In this document: positions 47,825-56,174 of the stretch, piece by piece
How the letters are laid out: the number at the start of each line of letters is the position of its first letter
Position numbering within the stretch: position 1 is the first letter of the stretch
From: Betaproteobacteria bacterium
GTDB lineage: Bacteria; Pseudomonadota; Gammaproteobacteria; Burkholderiales; SG8-41
DNA length: 64,000 bases
Reading direction: 5' to 3'
Assembly: GCA_025363575.1 (NCBI GenBank)
Contig: JANYDM010000123.1
Coordinates: 1-64,000, forward strand
Position numbers and translations under genes: made by a program
Notes under the pieces: generated by a model
What the model was told of the DNA's origin: nothing
Seen by the model: the letters and a program-made list of their open reading frames with translations, nothing else
Database searches by the model: none

Positions 47825-48364
47825 TCAACTGCGCAACGTAAGCAAATAGGCAATGACATCCTCGATCTGCTGTTCGCTAAGCAGCGGTTTTCCCTGATAG
47901 GCCGACGCGACCTGACGCAGCCCTTTGACGCGATAGTAAGCCGGCATCACCGTTGCGCGATTGATCAGGGTCGAATCGACGAGACGCAGGCGCAATTGCC
48001 CCGCGCTGAGCCGCCTGCCCACGCCGGCCAGCGGCGGTCCGATGCTACCGAGCGGAGTGTCACCGGCATCTGGCACCGTATGGCACAGGAAGCAATTGCC
48101 GCCGTCGCGGCTCAACACCGCCGCTTTGCCGCGCGCCGGGTCCGCGGCGCCTGGCCAAAGCGCCGCAGCAATCTGTCCGTTGACGACGCGATATGGCCGC
48201 AGCGGCTCGGCGGCCGCGCAGGCGCCTGCGAACAATGCGGCACCGGGCACGCAGATCAGCACGAGCATCAATAATGACCGGACGCAACCAGGTAATGCGA
48301 TGGATAGCTTCAAGACGGTTTTCCGCACCAGATAGACTCTGCCCTGCCGCGACGTCGAGTTCAA
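47825..48364 (-). CDS. soxX: SoxX, monohaem cytochrome c subunit of SoxAX
   Basis: Monohaem cytochrome with CFLCH (Cys91, His95 in the long frame), followed by GSIGPPLAGVGRRL and a distal methionine region (TVMPAYYRVKG), ending EQQIEDVIAYLLTLRS. The start is uncertain. ATG at 48364 gives an awkwardly long N-terminus, while GTG codons at about 48328 and 48283 give cleaner signal peptides (the last reads MRSLLMLVLICVPGAALFAGACAAA). First gene of soxXYZA, 25 bases before soxY. Confidence 0.9.
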   Translation of the reverse strand: MNSTSRQGRVYLVRKTVLKLSIALPGCVRSLLMLVLICVPGAALFAGACAAAEPLRPYRVVNGQIAAALWPGAADPARGKAAVLSRDGGNCFLCHTVPDAGDTPLGSIGPPLAGVGRRLSAGQLRLRLVDSTLINRATVMPAYYRVKGLRQVASAYQGKPLLSEQQIEDVIAYLLTLRS

Positions 48365-48462
48365 GCGGACAAGCAGTGCAGATTATGCCCGCGGCCACGC
48401 GGGGTCAAGTCGCGCCAGCCGTCGCGGTAGAATCGTGAATTACGCTCACATAAGTTTCTGTC

Positions 48463-48792
48463 ATGAACATCAGCGATATTCCGTTCTGCGTGACCGACTG
48501 GTCGTCGATCGAGCGCGTCGACTACGCGGGCACCACCGGCAAAGCGACCTGGCGCACGCGCGAATTCGGCGGCGTGCGCGTGCGCATGGTCGAATACTCC
48601 CCCGGCTATCTTGCTGATCACTGGTGCAGCAAAGGCCACGTCGTGCTGGTGCTCGAAGGCGAATTCGAATCGGAGCTTGCCGATGGGCGCAAATTTCGGC
48701 TGACCCCCGGCATGAGCTACCAGGTAGCCGACAATGCCGAAGCACATCGCTCCTATACGGCGACGGGCGTCAAACTGTTCATCGTCGACTGA
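48463..48792 (+). CDS. Cupin-fold protein of the DHCW-motif family
   Basis: 109 residues forming a single small beta-barrel: WRTREFGGVRVRMVEYSPGYLADHWCSKGHVVLVLEGEFESEL and a second strand set ending GVKLFIVD. The ADHWC segment sits where cupins bind metal, with GHVVLVLEGE as in motif 1 of small cupins. Cytoplasmic. It is divergent from soxX by about 100 bases and converges on mtgA with only 3 bases between stop codons. The function is unknown; a metal-dependent or ligand-binding role is guessed from the fold. Confidence 0.82.
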   Translation: MNISDIPFCVTDWSSIERVDYAGTTGKATWRTREFGGVRVRMVEYSPGYLADHWCSKGHVVLVLEGEFESELADGRKFRLTPGMSYQVADNAEAHRSYTATGVKLFIVD

Positions 48793-48795
48793 GCG

Positions 48796-49494
48796 CTACG
48801 GCACCGCGACGCCGTTCATGCGCGAAAGAATGATCTCCTTGCGCTTTTGTAAATAAGGCGTCTCGTTGCCGTGCAAGTAGCGGCGCGGGCTCGGCACCAT
48901 CGCCGCCAGTTGCGCCGCTTGGCCGGCGGACAGTTGGGCCGCGGTCGTGTCGAAATGATAGTGCGCCGCGGATTCAGCGCCAAACACACCATTGCCCCAT
49001 TCGATCACGTTGAGATAAATCTCGAGGATACGGCGCTTGGTCATGACGGTTTCTATCATGACGGTGATCGCCGCCTCCTGTGCCTTGCGCCACCACGTGC
49101 GCTCGCCCGATAAAAACAGGTTTTTAGCGAGTTGCTGGCTGATGGTGGACCCGCCCGATACGATCTTGCCGTGCCGGCGGTTTTTTTCGTAAGCCTTCTG
49201 GATGCCTTCCCAGTCGAAACCATCGTGATCGAGAAACTTGGCGTCCTCGGCCGCGATAATCGAGCGCTTCAGGCTGGTCGCGATGCGGTTGTAAGGCACC
49301 CATCGCTGTTGCAATGCCGCGCCGGGGTTCTGGTCGCGCAGGCGTTCAAGGCGTGCATGCATGAACGCGGTGGTTCCCGGATCGTGGTCCACCCAATACC
49401 AGATGTGAATCAGAAACCAGAATTGCACCAGCGCCAGCGCGGCGACGGCCAACAGCAGCGGATACCAGATGCAGCGCCAGAGTAATTTCAGCAT
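48796..49494 (-). CDS. mtgA: Monofunctional biosynthetic peptidoglycan transglycosylase
   Basis: Polymerises lipid II into glycan strands. The 232-residue protein has an N-terminal membrane anchor (about 8-32) and a GT51 domain with the catalytic glutamate in IIAAEDAKFLDHDGFDW, GGSTISQQLAKNLFLS, KRRILEIYLNVIEWGNGVFG and AAMVPSPRRY. Length fits MtgA, not a bifunctional PBP. It ends the RNB-tonB-aroE-mtgA run, 64 bases after aroE. Confidence 0.96.
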   Translation of the reverse strand: MLKLLWRCIWYPLLLAVAALALVQFWFLIHIWYWVDHDPGTTAFMHARLERLRDQNPGAALQQRWVPYNRIATSLKRSIIAAEDAKFLDHDGFDWEGIQKAYEKNRRHGKIVSGGSTISQQLAKNLFLSGERTWWRKAQEAAITVMIETVMTKRRILEIYLNVIEWGNGVFGAESAAHYHFDTTAAQLSAGQAAQLAAMVPSPRRYLHGNETPYLQKRKEIILSRMNGVAVP

Positions 49495-49558
49495 GGCGAC
49501 GCAGGATTGAGGAGGCGGGACTCAGGATTCTGAAAGTTCAGCAGCGCAGGCATAGCTG

Positions 49559-50401
49559 TTACCGAATCCCGAATCCCGGATGCTGACTTCTGAGTTTCGC
49601 GATCACCGGGCCGGTGTCGGGCCGCACGCCGCGCCAGATCAGGAATGCCTCCGCAGCCTGCTCGACCAGCATGCCGAGACCGTCCGCAACACGCGCCCCG
49701 TCGCTGTGCGCAAACTTCATGAATGGCGTGTTGCGGCCGTAGACCATGTCGTACGCGAGACCGCCCGCGGCAAATACGCCCGCCGGCAAAGGCGGCATTT
49801 CGTCGCGCAATCCCGCCGACGTCGCATTGATGACGAGATCGAACTGTAAATCCTTTAGTCCGTCATAGGGCTTGGCCGACATTTCGATTACAGCGAATTT
49901 TCCGGATTGCCGCACGCGCGCTACGAGGTCCGCCGCTTTGTCGAGCGTGCGGTTGGCGACGACCAGCAGTTGCGGACGCGCATTAAGCACCGGATGCAGG
50001 ATGCCGGACGTCGCGCCGCCCGCGCCCATGACGAGCACGCGCTTGCCGCCCGGCGCGAATCCCAAGTTGCGGTCGAGGTCGATGACGAGGCCGATGCCAT
50101 CCGTGTTGTAGCCGAGAATATTTTCGCCGCGAAAATCCAGCGTGTTGACCGCGCCGGCCGCGGTCGCGGAGCCAACAGGCTCGCAGTATCGGAATGCGTC
50201 GAACTTGAAAGGCACGGTGACGTTGACGCCTTTGCCGCCGTCGGCGCGAAACTTCGTTACCGTGGCGTCGAATGCGCCCGGCGGCGCCAGCAATCTCGTG
50301 TATTCGATGTCCTGCCCGGTCGCGCGCGCAAATGCGGCGTGTATCTCCGGCGACAAGCTGTGGGCGACGGGGTTGCCCACTACCGCGTAGCGGTCAGTCA
50401 T
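49559..50401 (-). CDS. aroE: Shikimate 5-dehydrogenase
   Basis: 280-residue NADP-dependent enzyme of aromatic amino-acid synthesis. Motifs are YAVVGNPVAHSLSPEIHAAFA, the catalytic lysine in GVNVTVPFKFDAF, NILGYNTDGIGLVIDL, the nucleotide loop VLVMGAGGATSGI, and INATSAGLRDEMPPLP. It ends MVYGRNTPFMKFA...EQAAEAFLIWRG as in E. coli AroE. It sits between mtgA and the inverted-repeat element upstream. Confidence 0.96.
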   Translation of the reverse strand: MTDRYAVVGNPVAHSLSPEIHAAFARATGQDIEYTRLLAPPGAFDATVTKFRADGGKGVNVTVPFKFDAFRYCEPVGSATAAGAVNTLDFRGENILGYNTDGIGLVIDLDRNLGFAPGGKRVLVMGAGGATSGILHPVLNARPQLLVVANRTLDKAADLVARVRQSGKFAVIEMSAKPYDGLKDLQFDLVINATSAGLRDEMPPLPAGVFAAGGLAYDMVYGRNTPFMKFAHSDGARVADGLGMLVEQAAEAFLIWRGVRPDTGPVIAKLRSQHPGFGIR

Positions 50402-50415
50402 GGCCCGCCATTGTA

Positions 50416-50681
50416 AGAGTCCCTAACACAAGGAAACACGTGTGCGTTGCTGCCAGATGGGGTGAGGGCAAGGCGCCCGGTGAAGGCAATAGTCATTCTA
50501 TTGCCAAGACGAGCAATGCGGCCATCGCCGATTCTGGCTGCAACCTCCGGGCTGGCACGAGTTTTGGCTCATAACTTTGTCGCAAGCCACTTACCTAGAA
50601 TGACTAAGTTGCGTGTCTTGCTTCGCGTTCTGAGCCAAAATCGTGACAGCGCATCACGCGTTTCCTTGTGTTAGGGCCTCT
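50416..50681. repeat. Element of nested and interleaved inverted repeats between aroE and tonB
   Basis: The outer arms are CCCTAACACAAGGAAAC (50421-50437) and its perfect complement (50660-50676). With one mismatch they lengthen to 50421-50442/50655-50676, and with another to about 50416/50681. Inside, TAGTCATTCTA (50490-50500) matches TAGAATGACTA (50596-50606), and CACGAGTTTTGGCTCA (50556-50571) matches TGAGCCAAAATCGTG (50631-50645) with one bulge. The inner pairs interleave (B-C-B'-C'), so as RNA they would make a pseudoknot. GGCAATAG-TCATT-CTATTGCC (50485-50505) is a hairpin in itself. No protein is encoded. A MITE-like element or structured RNA is possible. Confidence 0.8.
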
Positions 50682-50684
50682 AAG

Positions 50685-51653
50685 TCACTCCGTGAATAAC
50701 TGGTCGGCGCGCGTAAAAGTCCAGGTGCGGGTGATGCTAAGGATGTCAGTATCTTTGGAGATATCGGCGGGGAACGCCGCGTAAGGCGCCGCTAGCTGAA
50801 CGATGCGGCGCGCGGCGTCGTCCAGAACCTTCTGCCCCGACGAGCGGTTGATTTCTATGTTGTCGACTGTGCCGTCGGGCTTGATCGACACCGTGAGTTG
50901 CAAGCTGCCGTAAATCTTCTGGTCCTTCGCTGCTTCCGGGTAGTTGACCGTGCCGATGCGCTCGATTTTCTGGCGCCAGTCCTCGATGTAGCGCGCGAAG
51001 CGGAATTCCTGCGCGCGCGCGCCGACAAAACGCCGGCGCGGCCGCTTCTGGTACGCGTCCCAATCCTTCGAGATCTGCGCTTCCAGACGCGCGATCTCGA
51101 GGCTCTTGTTCATGATGTCCGCGACATTGGGCGCGACCTTGGGCTCGGCCTGCGGATCGGGTTGCGTCGCCGCCGCGTCGACCCTGGCCTTGGACTGGAT
51201 TTGCGTCAGCAATTTCTTCGCCTCGACTTCCAGTTGCTCGACGCGCTTGGATTCCATCGTAAGTTCTGTTGTCTGCTTGTCGTCGCGCGTGACCGGCAAC
51301 GGGCTCTTGGCGCGGCGGTCGAGATCGGTATTGCCGCCGCCGTCGAGATTGTGTTGCGCGACTGTATCGGCATGCAGCGGACGCGTGGTCGACCGCGAAT
51401 TGACCAACACCACTTCAAGCGCGGGCGTGCTGTTGTCGATTCTGGAAAGATCCGGCATGCGAAACGTGATGCCGAATATTACGAACGCATGCAGGACTAT
51501 GGACGCTGCGACCGCGTATTGAAGGCGCGACTGGTCATCCATCGCCGGTAGCGCAAGCTTGAGCGCAGACAACCTGTCTGCGAACGACAAATGATCCAGT
51601 GGGTTCAAGCTTCTCCCCAGCGGCAACGCTCTGGTCGAGCCGAATGAGCTCAT
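50685..51653 (-). CDS. TonB-like energy-transducer protein
   Basis: 322-residue inner-membrane protein. A single membrane segment lies at about 47-66 (AASIVLHAFVIFGITF), followed by a long Gln/Glu/Lys coiled region (about 130-210) and a TonB C-terminal domain (about 230-320: GSLQLTVSIKPDGTVDNIEINRSSGQKVLDDAARRIVQLAAPYAAFP). It has no ExbB/ExbD neighbours, and the long extra cytoplasmic N-terminus (about 45 residues) is unusual. The gene lies between the RNB ribonuclease and aroE, a conserved betaproteobacterial position, so it may serve a housekeeping envelope role rather than siderophore uptake. Confidence 0.87.
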   Translation of the reverse strand: MSSFGSTRALPLGRSLNPLDHLSFADRLSALKLALPAMDDQSRLQYAVAASIVLHAFVIFGITFRMPDLSRIDNSTPALEVVLVNSRSTTRPLHADTVAQHNLDGGGNTDLDRRAKSPLPVTRDDKQTTELTMESKRVEQLEVEAKKLLTQIQSKARVDAAATQPDPQAEPKVAPNVADIMNKSLEIARLEAQISKDWDAYQKRPRRRFVGARAQEFRFARYIEDWRQKIERIGTVNYPEAAKDQKIYGSLQLTVSIKPDGTVDNIEINRSSGQKVLDDAARRIVQLAAPYAAFPADISKDTDILSITRTWTFTRADQLFTE

Positions 51654-51690
51654 GGCGCCCTATTCTACGCAAGATTTGCAATGGTGTACA

Positions 51691-51719
51691 TAAATACCTT
51701 ATTTGACAGGTATTTGCAA
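51691..51719 (-). promoter_or_regulatory. Sigma-70 type promoter of the tonB-like gene with a 7-bp palindrome
   Basis: On the minus strand TTGCAA (51719-51714) and TATTTA (51696-51691) are 17 bases apart, giving a start near 51684, about 30 bases before the ATG. The inverted repeat AAATACC (51692-51698) / GGTATTT (51709-51715) straddles the spacer and could be an operator. The surrounding 100 bases are AT-rich. Confidence 0.5.
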
Positions 51720-51765
51720 TATCTATTTAAGGTCAATTATAGAAGCAGGGCCCAGCGCGGATGCG

Positions 51766-53616
51766 TTAGCAGGCACTTACCGAAGATTCGAACTCGGCAT
51801 GCAGAGTGAGTTCCCAGGGATCCACCCGGGATATCGCCAGCCTGACGGCGTCGCCGGGCCGGCCGTCCTGCAGCGAGGGCACGCGCAAAACGAGGGGTAA
51901 CCGATTGCAGCGCACGAGGTTGTCCCGGATCACCGTGCCCTCCAGTACAACGGCATTTTCCTGCTCTATCCAGCGCAGGCACCAGTAGCGCTCCATGTTG
52001 CGCTGGAATTCGGCATAGGCCTCGTACGCGAGCTCGAACTCGCGCAACGCGGCGAGCAACCCTTCGTCGCCCGCCGGGTAAGGCGCCGGCTCGCCCGCGA
52101 ACAGCGCGAGCAATTGACGCTGGTTTATGAGGTCGACGTAACGGCGCAGCGGCGAGCTCGACCATGCGTATTGCGCGACACCCAGACCGTCATGCCGCGA
52201 TGCGACGGTCGTCATGCGCGCGACGCCGTTGCTCTGCGCGCGATACAGCCCAGCATAGCCCGCCTGCGCCAGCCGGCCGCCCCATTCGCTGTTGGCATAA
52301 ATCATCAACTCGGACACCACTTTGTCGATCGGCGAGCCGCGCCGGCGCTCGACGATGCGAACGTGGCCGGCATCGACATAAAAATTATATTCGGCGCGCT
52401 GAATTTCACCCTCGACATCCGCCTTGCCGCGCGCAGCCTGCAAGTGCAGCGCGAAATGCCACAAGTATTTCAATTCGGCGCCGAACTCGTGCGCGATTGC
52501 GCCGGCGGCCAGCGTTTCGGCATTGAAGACCTGTTCCAGCGCGCCTATGCGCAGGTTGGCCGCGATGGGCACCAGCTCGCAGCGGCTGCGCGTGCCGACG
52601 ACCGCTCCGTCTGCGCCGACTTCGGCATAGAGCGAGAGCGCGCAGCGCTCGGCACCGGCGGCGAGCGTGAATGCAACCACGGCGGAGTCCGGCAGCATGG
52701 TGATTTTCTGCCCGGGAAAGTAGACGGTCGACAGCCTTTCGCGCGCGATCGCCTCGACCGCCGAGCCCGCCGCGATGCCCAGCGCGGGGGCGGCGATATG
52801 GATGCCGACTTCCATGTGGCCGTTGGCCAGCTGCGTCACCGAAAATGCATCGTCGATCTCGGTCGTCGTCTCGTCGTCGATGCTGAACGCCCTTACCCCT
52901 GCGCGCGGCAGATCGACGGGAGCAACGACAGGCGATGCCGCATCAAAGCCGGCGCCGCGCGGGAAGTGCTCGAACAGAAAACGATTCAGATGATAATCGT
53001 GCGGCGACGCCAGCCCGCCGCAGTTCGCCAGCACGCGCGCCGGCGAAAGCTTTGTCTGCTCGCATGCGGCTTCGAGCGCTTTCCATTCGAGCGTGTTCTT
53101 GTCAGGCCCGTACAGGAGTTTCGCGATCAACGGCTGAAACTCCGGTGGCAGGCGACCGGCGGCGAGGTCGTCGGCCCAGCGTTGCTTTTGTCCTGCCTGC
53201 AGCCGCTTTTTCTCGACGCTCGCAAGCGCAGCTTTCAACGCGTCCGCGGGCGCTGCTTTATAGCGGCCTTTGCCTTTTTTGTAAAAATACATCGGCGCGC
53301 TATGCAGCTTGTATAGCAAGCCTGCCGCCTCGAGCGCGGCCGGCACATGGCCGAAATATTCGCGCCCGAGGATGTCGAACGAAAACTCGTCGGGGCCGCA
53401 GCACTGCCACAGGAAATCGACGTCTACTGCCTCGGCGACTTTTTGCGCAGCTTCGCTAAACGCGCCCAGCGCCGGCTGCTCGAAACGCAGCAGCACCGCG
53501 GACGACTTGATCTTGCTGCGCTTGCCGTGCGGCGCTTCGACCTGCAGCGAAGTGTCGTTATCGGCGAGCACGGCGCCGACCTTGAAAGTGCCTTCTTCTT
53601 CGTAAAAAACGTTCAT
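51766..53616 (-). CDS. RNB-domain ribonuclease (RNase II/R-like)
   Basis: 616-residue exoribonuclease-like protein. The N-terminal 240 residues have an S1/cold-shock-like fold (EEGTFKVGAVLADNDTSLQVEAPHGKRSKI). The RNB domain carries the catalytic aspartates in AFSIDDETTTEIDDAFSV (near 250) and VGIHIAAPALGIAAGSAVEAIARERLSTVYFPGQKITMLP. The short C-terminal S1 region (AVVLEGTVIRDNLVRCNRLPLVLRVP) ends at SSVSAC. This variant is distinct from rnr and is a conserved betaproteobacterial neighbour of tonB/aroE. Substrate unknown. Confidence 0.92.
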   Translation of the reverse strand: MNVFYEEEGTFKVGAVLADNDTSLQVEAPHGKRSKIKSSAVLLRFEQPALGAFSEAAQKVAEAVDVDFLWQCCGPDEFSFDILGREYFGHVPAALEAAGLLYKLHSAPMYFYKKGKGRYKAAPADALKAALASVEKKRLQAGQKQRWADDLAAGRLPPEFQPLIAKLLYGPDKNTLEWKALEAACEQTKLSPARVLANCGGLASPHDYHLNRFLFEHFPRGAGFDAASPVVAPVDLPRAGVRAFSIDDETTTEIDDAFSVTQLANGHMEVGIHIAAPALGIAAGSAVEAIARERLSTVYFPGQKITMLPDSAVVAFTLAAGAERCALSLYAEVGADGAVVGTRSRCELVPIAANLRIGALEQVFNAETLAAGAIAHEFGAELKYLWHFALHLQAARGKADVEGEIQRAEYNFYVDAGHVRIVERRRGSPIDKVVSELMIYANSEWGGRLAQAGYAGLYRAQSNGVARMTTVASRHDGLGVAQYAWSSSPLRRYVDLINQRQLLALFAGEPAPYPAGDEGLLAALREFELAYEAYAEFQRNMERYWCLRWIEQENAVVLEGTVIRDNLVRCNRLPLVLRVPSLQDGRPGDAVRLAISRVDPWELTLHAEFESSVSAC

Positions 53617-53647
53617 GGGATTTAGCGGACCGCGGCGCGGCGCGGAA

Positions 53648-54283
53648 TTACTTGCGCGACTCGAGCGCGAGCCGCACGGCGAGCCCGGCCAGCACCATGC
53701 CCATGACCCAGCCCTGCAATTTGAGCCACAGCGGGCGCGCGGCGAGCCAGCCCGCGATTGCGCTTGCCGCCATCACGGACAACAAGAGATCGACGATGGC
53801 GCAAATGGCGATTTGCACGAAACCCAGCGTGATTATCTGCGTCAGCACCGAGCCCTGTGCGCTGTCGATGAACTGCGGCAGCAGCGCGACGTAGAACATC
53901 GCGACCTTGGGGTTGAGCAGGCTCGTAATCAGCGCCATGCGAAACAGGCCGCCGTCCGATGCCGGCGTGATTGCCGCAGGATCGACGCCCAGCGCAATGC
54001 CGGGCTTGAGCGCATTCCACGCCATCCACAGCAGGTAGGCCGCGCCGGCATATTTGACGATATCGAATGCGAGCGGCACCGCGAACAGCAGCGCGCTCAA
54101 CCCGCATGCGCTGGCCAGCATGTGCGCAGTAAACCCGAGCGTCGTTCCCGCCAGCGAAACGACACCGGCGCGCCGTCCCTGGCACAACGTGCGCGACATC
54201 AGGTAGGCCATGTTGGGTCCCGGCGTCAGCGCGAGCAGCAGTGCGGCGAGAGAGAACAGGACAAGGTCGTGCGGCGCGATCAT
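53648..54283 (-). CDS. LysE/RhtB-family amino-acid exporter
   Basis: 211 residues from the ATG at 54283, with five to six membrane segments. The LysE signature TPGPNMAYLMSRTLCQGRRAGVVSLAGTTLGF opens the protein, followed by AGAAYLLWMAWNAL and LLNPKVAMFYVALLPQF. These match the RhtB-type efflux permeases for threonine, homoserine and related amino acids. An upstream in-frame TTG at 54316 is a less likely start. It lies 31 bases before the RNB gene. Confidence 0.9.
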   Translation of the reverse strand: MIAPHDLVLFSLAALLLALTPGPNMAYLMSRTLCQGRRAGVVSLAGTTLGFTAHMLASACGLSALLFAVPLAFDIVKYAGAAYLLWMAWNALKPGIALGVDPAAITPASDGGLFRMALITSLLNPKVAMFYVALLPQFIDSAQGSVLTQIITLGFVQIAICAIVDLLLSVMAASAIAGWLAARPLWLKLQGWVMGMVLAGLAVRLALESRK

Positions 54284-54336
54284 GCGGAAATCGTGGGACG
54301 TGACGGAGAACTGCAATTATACGGGCAGCCGGCAGC

Positions 54337-54909
54337 TCAGTCGCCGTTTCCGCCGCTTTCGGCGCAGAATTCGAGGACCGGATCGATGTAGTCGGCGAAA
54401 TCGCTGCAGCCGTGGTCGCCGCCTTCGATCACAATCTGCCGCGCGCCGCGATAACGCGTCAGGGCGTCGCGATAGTCGAGCACTTCGTCGCCGGTCTCGA
54501 CGATCAGCAGGTAACACCGGGGATCGATCGCCGCAACTTCAAGCGTGCGCAACTCCTCCACGTGCTCCAGAGTGAAATCGTATTCCTCGCCGTTGTGGAA
54601 ATTTTTCTGGCGCCCGACGTGGCTGGCCAGCAGGTCGTACGGCCGCACCGCCGGATTGACGAGCACTGCGCGCAATGCGAAACGTTCGGCGAGCCAGGTC
54701 GCGTAATAGCCGCCGAGCGAACTGCCGACGAGCGCGGCGCGCGGATGCTTGACCGCAAGAGACTCGAGCAGCCTGACGGCGGCGGCTGGCGAATGCGGCA
54801 GCGCAGGCGCAAGAAACCCCGGCTTGCCGCGCGCGGCCAGCCCGTCGTGCAGGACTTTCGCCTTGAACGAAGCCGGCGAACTATTGAAGCCGTGAATATA
54901 GATGATCAC
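54337..54909 (-). CDS. YqiA/YcfP-type alpha/beta-hydrolase esterase
   Basis: 190 residues starting at GTG 54909, which overlaps the stop of the amidase gene (GTGATC). The start IIYIHGFNSSPASFKAKVL is the UPF0227 signature, with nucleophile serine in ALVGSSLGGYYATWLAERF, the acid near LLIVETGDEVLDY and histidine in EGGDHGCSDF. A complete Ser-Asp-His triad is therefore visible. A 30-50 residue longer open frame exists upstream but runs into the amidase gene. Substrate not known. Confidence 0.85.
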   Translation of the reverse strand: MIIYIHGFNSSPASFKAKVLHDGLAARGKPGFLAPALPHSPAAAVRLLESLAVKHPRAALVGSSLGGYYATWLAERFALRAVLVNPAVRPYDLLASHVGRQKNFHNGEEYDFTLEHVEELRTLEVAAIDPRCYLLIVETGDEVLDYRDALTRYRGARQIVIEGGDHGCSDFADYIDPVLEFCAESGGNGD

Positions 54910-56090
54910 GCCGCAATCCGGCGCGCGAGCTCGAGCAGCAGCGTGTCGTTCCCGCGCGCGGCGATCAGCGACAATCCCAGCGGGCAACCGTCGAACGTTG
55001 CCAGCGGCATGCTGAGTTGCGGCAACCGCGCGAGCCCGGCGATGCACAGTAGGCTCATCGCGCGCGTGCGGAAATCATCGAGCGATGCGACCGGCGTGCC
55101 GCGCAGCGGCGCGATGGTATGCACCGTCGGCAGGACGAGCACGGCGTTATCGCGCAACAGCTCCGCCATATGCCGCGCGATATTTTCGCGCTCGGTCTTG
55201 AGCGGCGCAACGACATCCCCGGTGATCGTCGCGGCCCATGCGAAGCGCTCGCGCACGCCGGGTCCGAGTCGCGGCCGGGTTCTGGTGATCCACTCCCCGT
55301 GCTGTGCCCACGCTTCGGCGCCCTGCAGCGTGCGGAACACCTGGAACCATTGCGGCAGTCCGCCTGCGGCCACGGTGACGTGCCGCAGTTTGCCCAGCGC
55401 AGCGGTTACGCGCGCAAGCGCGGGTGCGAATTGACTCGCGACGTCTCTGTCGACCAGCGCAAACGCATCTTCGGCATATAACAAAGCGCCGGGTTTGGCC
55501 GCTGGTGCATCATCCCGCAACAAGACGCGGCTCACGCGCTCAAGCATCCCGGCATCGCGCGCAAAGCACCCGGCAACATCGAAGCTCGCCGCCAACGCGC
55601 ACGCGCCGTCGAGCGATATGCGCGCGTGCGACGGCCGCAGACCGTAGATGCCGCAGAAAGCCGCCGGCGCGCGCACCGAGCCGCCGGTGTCCGACCCCAG
55701 GGCGAAATCGACGAGCCCGCCCGCGACCGCCGCCGCGGAACCGCTGGAAGAGCCGCCGGGTATACGTCCGGGCGCGTTCACATTGACCGGCGTGCCGTAA
55801 TGCGGATTTTCGCCGTTCAGGCTGTAGGCAAGTTCATCGGTGTGGGTTTTGCCGGCGACAGACGCGCCGGCATCGAGCAGGCTCTGCACTGCGGGCGCAG
55901 TCATCCTGGCTGCGTCGTGCGTCCCGAGCCAGTCCGGGCTGCCGAACCCCGTCTTGCAGCCGGCCACATCGTAAAGATCCTTGATGCCGCACATGAGACC
56001 CGCGAGCGGCCCGGTTGCCGCGCCCGCAACTTCAATATGCGTGTGGCGGCAGAACGCATCCAGCGCGTCGCGATCGAGCAGGTTTTTCAT
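54906..56090 (-). CDS. Amidase-signature family amidase
   Basis: 394-residue amidohydrolase of the GatA/AtzF-like family. The Ser-cisSer-Lys triad is complete: Lys37 in GIKDLYDVAG, cis-Ser about 114 in IPGGSSSGSAAAVAGG and nucleophile Ser138 in GSDTGGSVRAPAAFCGIYGLRP. It is shorter than GatA and lacks the C-terminal GatA features, and no gatB/C is adjacent. It probably cleaves a small amide; the substrate is not predictable. It starts about 85 bases from the divergent HdrC-like gene. Confidence 0.88.
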   Translation of the reverse strand: MKNLLDRDALDAFCRHTHIEVAGAATGPLAGLMCGIKDLYDVAGCKTGFGSPDWLGTHDAARMTAPAVQSLLDAGASVAGKTHTDELAYSLNGENPHYGTPVNVNAPGRIPGGSSSGSAAAVAGGLVDFALGSDTGGSVRAPAAFCGIYGLRPSHARISLDGACALAASFDVAGCFARDAGMLERVSRVLLRDDAPAAKPGALLYAEDAFALVDRDVASQFAPALARVTAALGKLRHVTVAAGGLPQWFQVFRTLQGAEAWAQHGEWITRTRPRLGPGVRERFAWAATITGDVVAPLKTERENIARHMAELLRDNAVLVLPTVHTIAPLRGTPVASLDDFRTRAMSLLCIAGLARLPQLSMPLATFDGCPLGLSLIAARGNDTLLLELARRIAA

Positions 56091-56132
56091 CCGCGCATTT
56101 TACCGTCCGCGGGACCGGCCGGCGGCCTGTGC

Positions 56133-56138
56133 TAACAT
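56133..56138 (+). promoter_or_regulatory. Candidate extended -10 for the HdrC/HdrB-like operon
   Basis: TGCTAACAT (56130-56138) is an extended -10 with TG-n-TAACAT, 37 bases before the HdrC-like ATG. The -35 position is not recognisable. It lies in the short divergent space with the amidase gene. Low-confidence call. Confidence 0.3.
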
Positions 56139-56174
56139 TTCCCGCTCGCCTGTATCCGGACAGATCGTCAGCGC

